A stretch of 34,589 nucleotides of DNA from Desulfococcus sp. 4484_241 (GTDB taxonomy: Bacteria; Desulfobacterota; Desulfobacteria; Desulfobacterales; Desulfosudaceae). Every line of letters begins with the position of its first letter. The stretch's first letter is position 1. The notes under the pieces were generated by a model. The model saw only the letters and a program-made list of their open reading frames with translations. It was not told where the DNA came from and ran no database searches. The translations under genes and the position numbers were made by a program. Shown here piece by piece: positions 32,440 to 34,589 of the stretch. The DNA is taken from assembly GCA_002085115.1 (NCBI GenBank), contig MZGQ01000050.1, forward strand, positions 1-34,589, in the 5' to 3' direction.

Positions 32440-34257
32440 TCAGGCCCAGGTTACCCTGAGAACCTCCTGGTATGTGGTCTCGCCACGGAGCATCTTTTTG
32501 ATTGCCGCCTCTCTGAGGGTGACCATGCCTTCCTCCCTGCTCTTGGCGTGTATCTTTGCAACATCGGCATTTGGACGTGTCAATTCCTTTATCGACTCGG
32601 TGTATGGAAGCAGTTCGAAAATACCTGTTCTCCCCTTGTAGCCGGTGCCTCTGCACCTTGAACATCCTTTGCCGCGGTACAGCCTGATCTTTCCACGCTT
32701 TCCCGTGTGAACCCCCATGGCCTCGAACTCGGCAACATCCATCTCGAACGGCTCCTTGCAATAAGGGCAAATTTTCCTTACAAGCCTCTGCGCAACAACA
32801 CCTACCAGTGTTGCCTGGATCAGGAAATGAGGGACCCCGATATCAAGAAGCCTTATGATCGAAGAAGGGGCATCGTTGGTGTGAAGCGTGGAGAGCACCA
32901 AATGGCCCGTCAATGCTGCCTGTATGGCGTTCTGGGCTGTCTCAAGATCCCGCATCTCTCCGATCATTATTATATCAGGGTCCTGACGAAGTATGTTGCG
33001 CAGTATCGAGCCGAATGTAACTCCCACGCCCGGCTGTACCGCTATCTGGTTAAAATCCTCATGCACCATTTCTATAGGGTCTTCAACCGTTGTTATGTTC
33101 ACTGCCGGTGTTGAAAGGTACCTGAGCGTGGAATAAAGGGTCGTTGATTTGCCGCTGCCGGTGGGGCCGCATACAAGTATTATACCGTAAGGCCTGTTTG
33201 CCATCTGCTGGTATATATTTATCTCCTCTGCGGTAAAACCGAGCTTGTCAAGAGGCTGAAAAAGAATGTCGGGGTCCATTATACGCATGACCACCTTTTC
33301 CCCGAATGCAACCGGTACGGTGGAAACCCTGATCTCAGCCTCTGTCCCGCCTTTGTCGGTCTTTATGCGGCCGTCCTGAGGCCTGCGCTTCTCCGCCATA
33401 TCCAGCCTGGCCATGTTCTTTATGCGGCTTACAATGGCATAATGAACCTTTTTGGGTATCTTGTATATAGTGTGCAAAACGCCGTCGATCCGCATCCTTA
33501 CCAATGTTGTGTCCCGCTTGGGCTCTATATGGATGTCGCTTGCGCGCTGGTCAAGGGCGTAGGAAAAAAGATGGTTTACCGCGTTTACTATATGGCTGTC
33601 GTTGGATGGAAGGTCGCCCTCCCCGGCAAGGTTAACGTACTGCTCAAGGTTCCCTAAATCCACGGTCGGCGCCGTGAACTGTGTTTCTGCAGCAGCTATC
33701 GATTTCTTGAACCCGAAGAACTCGTTTATCGTGCGTATTATATCGGACTTTGTGCTTACTACAGGCCTTACTCTCATATGAACGACACGGGAGATGTCAT
33801 CCATAACAGATGTGTTGAATGGATTGGGAGTGGCGACTATCAATTCACGGTCCTTAACTGCAATGGGCAACACCAGATAGTTCATTGCAAAAGAGCGCGG
33901 GATGGTGTTGGTCACAAGCTCAAGGTCCAGGTCCAGGGGATCTATCTTCTTGAACGGCACGCCCCACTCCTCTGCGAGCACCTGGAAAATCGCCTCTTCA
34001 TCCACCTCACCGGTCTCGGCATCGGCTCTTGACAATCCAAGCGATGCAATGACATCGACTATGGTAATGGGATTGTTGATTCTCACTCCGGGTGGGGCCG
34101 CGGCAATGCGCGCTTTTTGGGTTTTTTCAAGCTTCGCCTTTATGGAATCATTCCGTTTCAATATATCCTTGGCACTTTGAGCGGAAATCATCCCCCTGGA
34201 GACCAGCAGATGACATATCTTCTTTGGAGAAAACAGCTTGTCGAAATCTTCAACCAT
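32440..34257 (-). CDS. Type II secretion / type IV pilus assembly ATPase (GspE/PilB family)
   Basis: A 605-residue hexameric ATPase that drives assembly of type IV pili or a type II secretion pseudopilus at the inner membrane. It has an N-terminal MshEN-type domain (about 60-200), the ATPase with Walker A GPTGSGKST (364-372), the Asp-box region VEDPIE, Walker B IIMIGEMRD (429-437), the His box STLHTNDA, and a zinc-binding Cys4 (CPYC at 497-500, CSRC at 532-535). ATG 34257 is chosen because the family begins here; the frame is open to 34575, where the translation is unlike the family. No other pilus or secretion gene is in the window, so PilB versus GspE cannot be decided. Confidence 0.9.
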   Translation of the reverse strand: MVEDFDKLFSPKKICHLLVSRGMISAQSAKDILKRNDSIKAKLEKTQKARIAAAPPGVRINNPITIVDVIASLGLSRADAETGEVDEEAIFQVLAEEWGVPFKKIDPLDLDLELVTNTIPRSFAMNYLVLPIAVKDRELIVATPNPFNTSVMDDISRVVHMRVRPVVSTKSDIIRTINEFFGFKKSIAAAETQFTAPTVDLGNLEQYVNLAGEGDLPSNDSHIVNAVNHLFSYALDQRASDIHIEPKRDTTLVRMRIDGVLHTIYKIPKKVHYAIVSRIKNMARLDMAEKRRPQDGRIKTDKGGTEAEIRVSTVPVAFGEKVVMRIMDPDILFQPLDKLGFTAEEINIYQQMANRPYGIILVCGPTGSGKSTTLYSTLRYLSTPAVNITTVEDPIEMVHEDFNQIAVQPGVGVTFGSILRNILRQDPDIIMIGEMRDLETAQNAIQAALTGHLVLSTLHTNDAPSSIIRLLDIGVPHFLIQATLVGVVAQRLVRKICPYCKEPFEMDVAEFEAMGVHTGKRGKIRLYRGKGCSRCRGTGYKGRTGIFELLPYTESIKELTRPNADVAKIHAKSREEGMVTLREAAIKKMLRGETTYQEVLRVTWA

Positions 34258-34383
34258 TGTAATATCCCACAACTTGCCCCGGATCGGACAAAACCCTTGA
34301 AAAAAAACGTGACCGTCTATATGGTTAAGGTATCGTATTATAATTCTTTTAGCATTGCAACAATCCCGGCACTGGCTGACAAT
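34258..34383. other. Divergent spacer between pilB/gspE and the glycosyltransferase
   Basis: 126 nt. On the plus strand TATAAT at 34339-34344 could be a -10 element for the glycosyltransferase, but no good -35 lies 16-18 nt before it. No sigma54-type GG-N10-GC signal was seen for the ATPase gene. Confidence 0.3.
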
Positions 34384-34589
34384 ATGTATAAAGACAAAAC
34401 CGTATGCGTTGTTATACCGGCATTCAACGAGCAGACACAGATTCCAGATGTCCTGACATCCCTGCCTGAGTGGATCGACCATATAGTGGTGGTAGATGAT
34501 GCAAGCACAGATGACACTGCCGGCGTGGTTGAAGCACGGGCCAGAGAGGACAGCCGCATAGTGCTGCTTCGGCATAAGGAGAACAGGGG
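34384..34589 (+). CDS. Family 2 glycosyltransferase, 5' end only
   Basis: The frame from ATG 34384 runs off the window. Its 68 residues give VCVVIPAFNEQTQIPDVL and then VVVDDASTDDT, the nucleotide-sugar binding start of GT-A fold family 2 transferases (DDxSxDxT motif). Substrate and product cannot be told. The ATG has no strong ribosome site, but the homology starts right there. Confidence 0.8.
   Translation, partial: MYKDKTVCVVIPAFNEQTQIPDVLTSLPEWIDHIVVVDDASTDDTAGVVEARAREDSRIVLLRHKENR

Noticed and set aside
34258-34575. A 106-residue N-terminal extension of the pilus ATPase
   Set aside because: The family starts at 34257, and the extension covers the divergent promoter region and the start of the glycosyltransferase on the other strand.

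Overview
The window looks like chromosomal DNA of a deltaproteobacterium (Desulfobacterota), most likely a Desulfobacterales-type sulfate reducer or relative. This is inferred from gene order and protein style, not from a marker-gene search. The evidence is the run rpsB-tsf-pyrH-frr-uppS-cdsA-dxr-rseP followed by a fused PurSL and a separate PurQ, the cluster rho-rpmE-prfA-prmC, the run ptsH-ptsI-smpB-clpB, and a DUF721/DciA-like gene close to dnaX-ybaB-recR. No rRNA, CRISPR array, phage or insertion sequence is visible. Almost everything is core housekeeping.

Layout. At 131-4170 (+) there is an acyl-CoA module: an acetoacetyl-CoA synthetase split by a frameshift, a thiolase-fold protein whose nucleophilic Cys position is Gly, and its DUF35 zinc-ribbon partner. 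At 4183-4470 (-) lies a decayed thiolase remnant. At 4505-9867 (+) are HPr, a broken enzyme I, SmpB and ClpB, ending at a strong hairpin. At 9927-21136 (-) a long operon-like block covers translation (rpsB, tsf, frr), UMP kinase, isoprenoid and phospholipid synthesis (uppS, cdsA, dxr), the RseP protease and purine synthesis (purL, purQ), plus a broken deoxyribosyltransferase-like gene. At 21419-24913 (-) are rho, rpmE, broken prfA and prmC. A gene-free stretch of about 740 bp (24914-25657) separates this from a plus-strand block: a DciA-like gene, broken trmN6-like methyltransferase, two tRNA-Ser genes, broken dnaX that runs in frame into ybaB, recR, a YkgJ-type cysteine cluster protein, murI and a secreted LysM protein. 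The right end has pilB/gspE (-) and the start of a family 2 glycosyltransferase (+).

The most striking property is structural. At least six otherwise well-conserved genes (aacS, ptsI, the deoxyribosyltransferase-like gene, prfA, trmN6, dnaX) lack internal coding sequence and change frame at one point. A seventh (purQ) is broken by a perfect 37-bp tandem duplication, and two more short tandem duplications (32 bp and 14 bp) lie upstream of rpsB. Because prfA and dnaX are normally essential, I think faulty contig joins or local misassembly are the likeliest cause. A real decaying or recombining genome cannot be excluded from one sequence. The most interesting biology is the Cys-less thiolase plus DUF35 pair beside an acetoacetyl-CoA synthetase.
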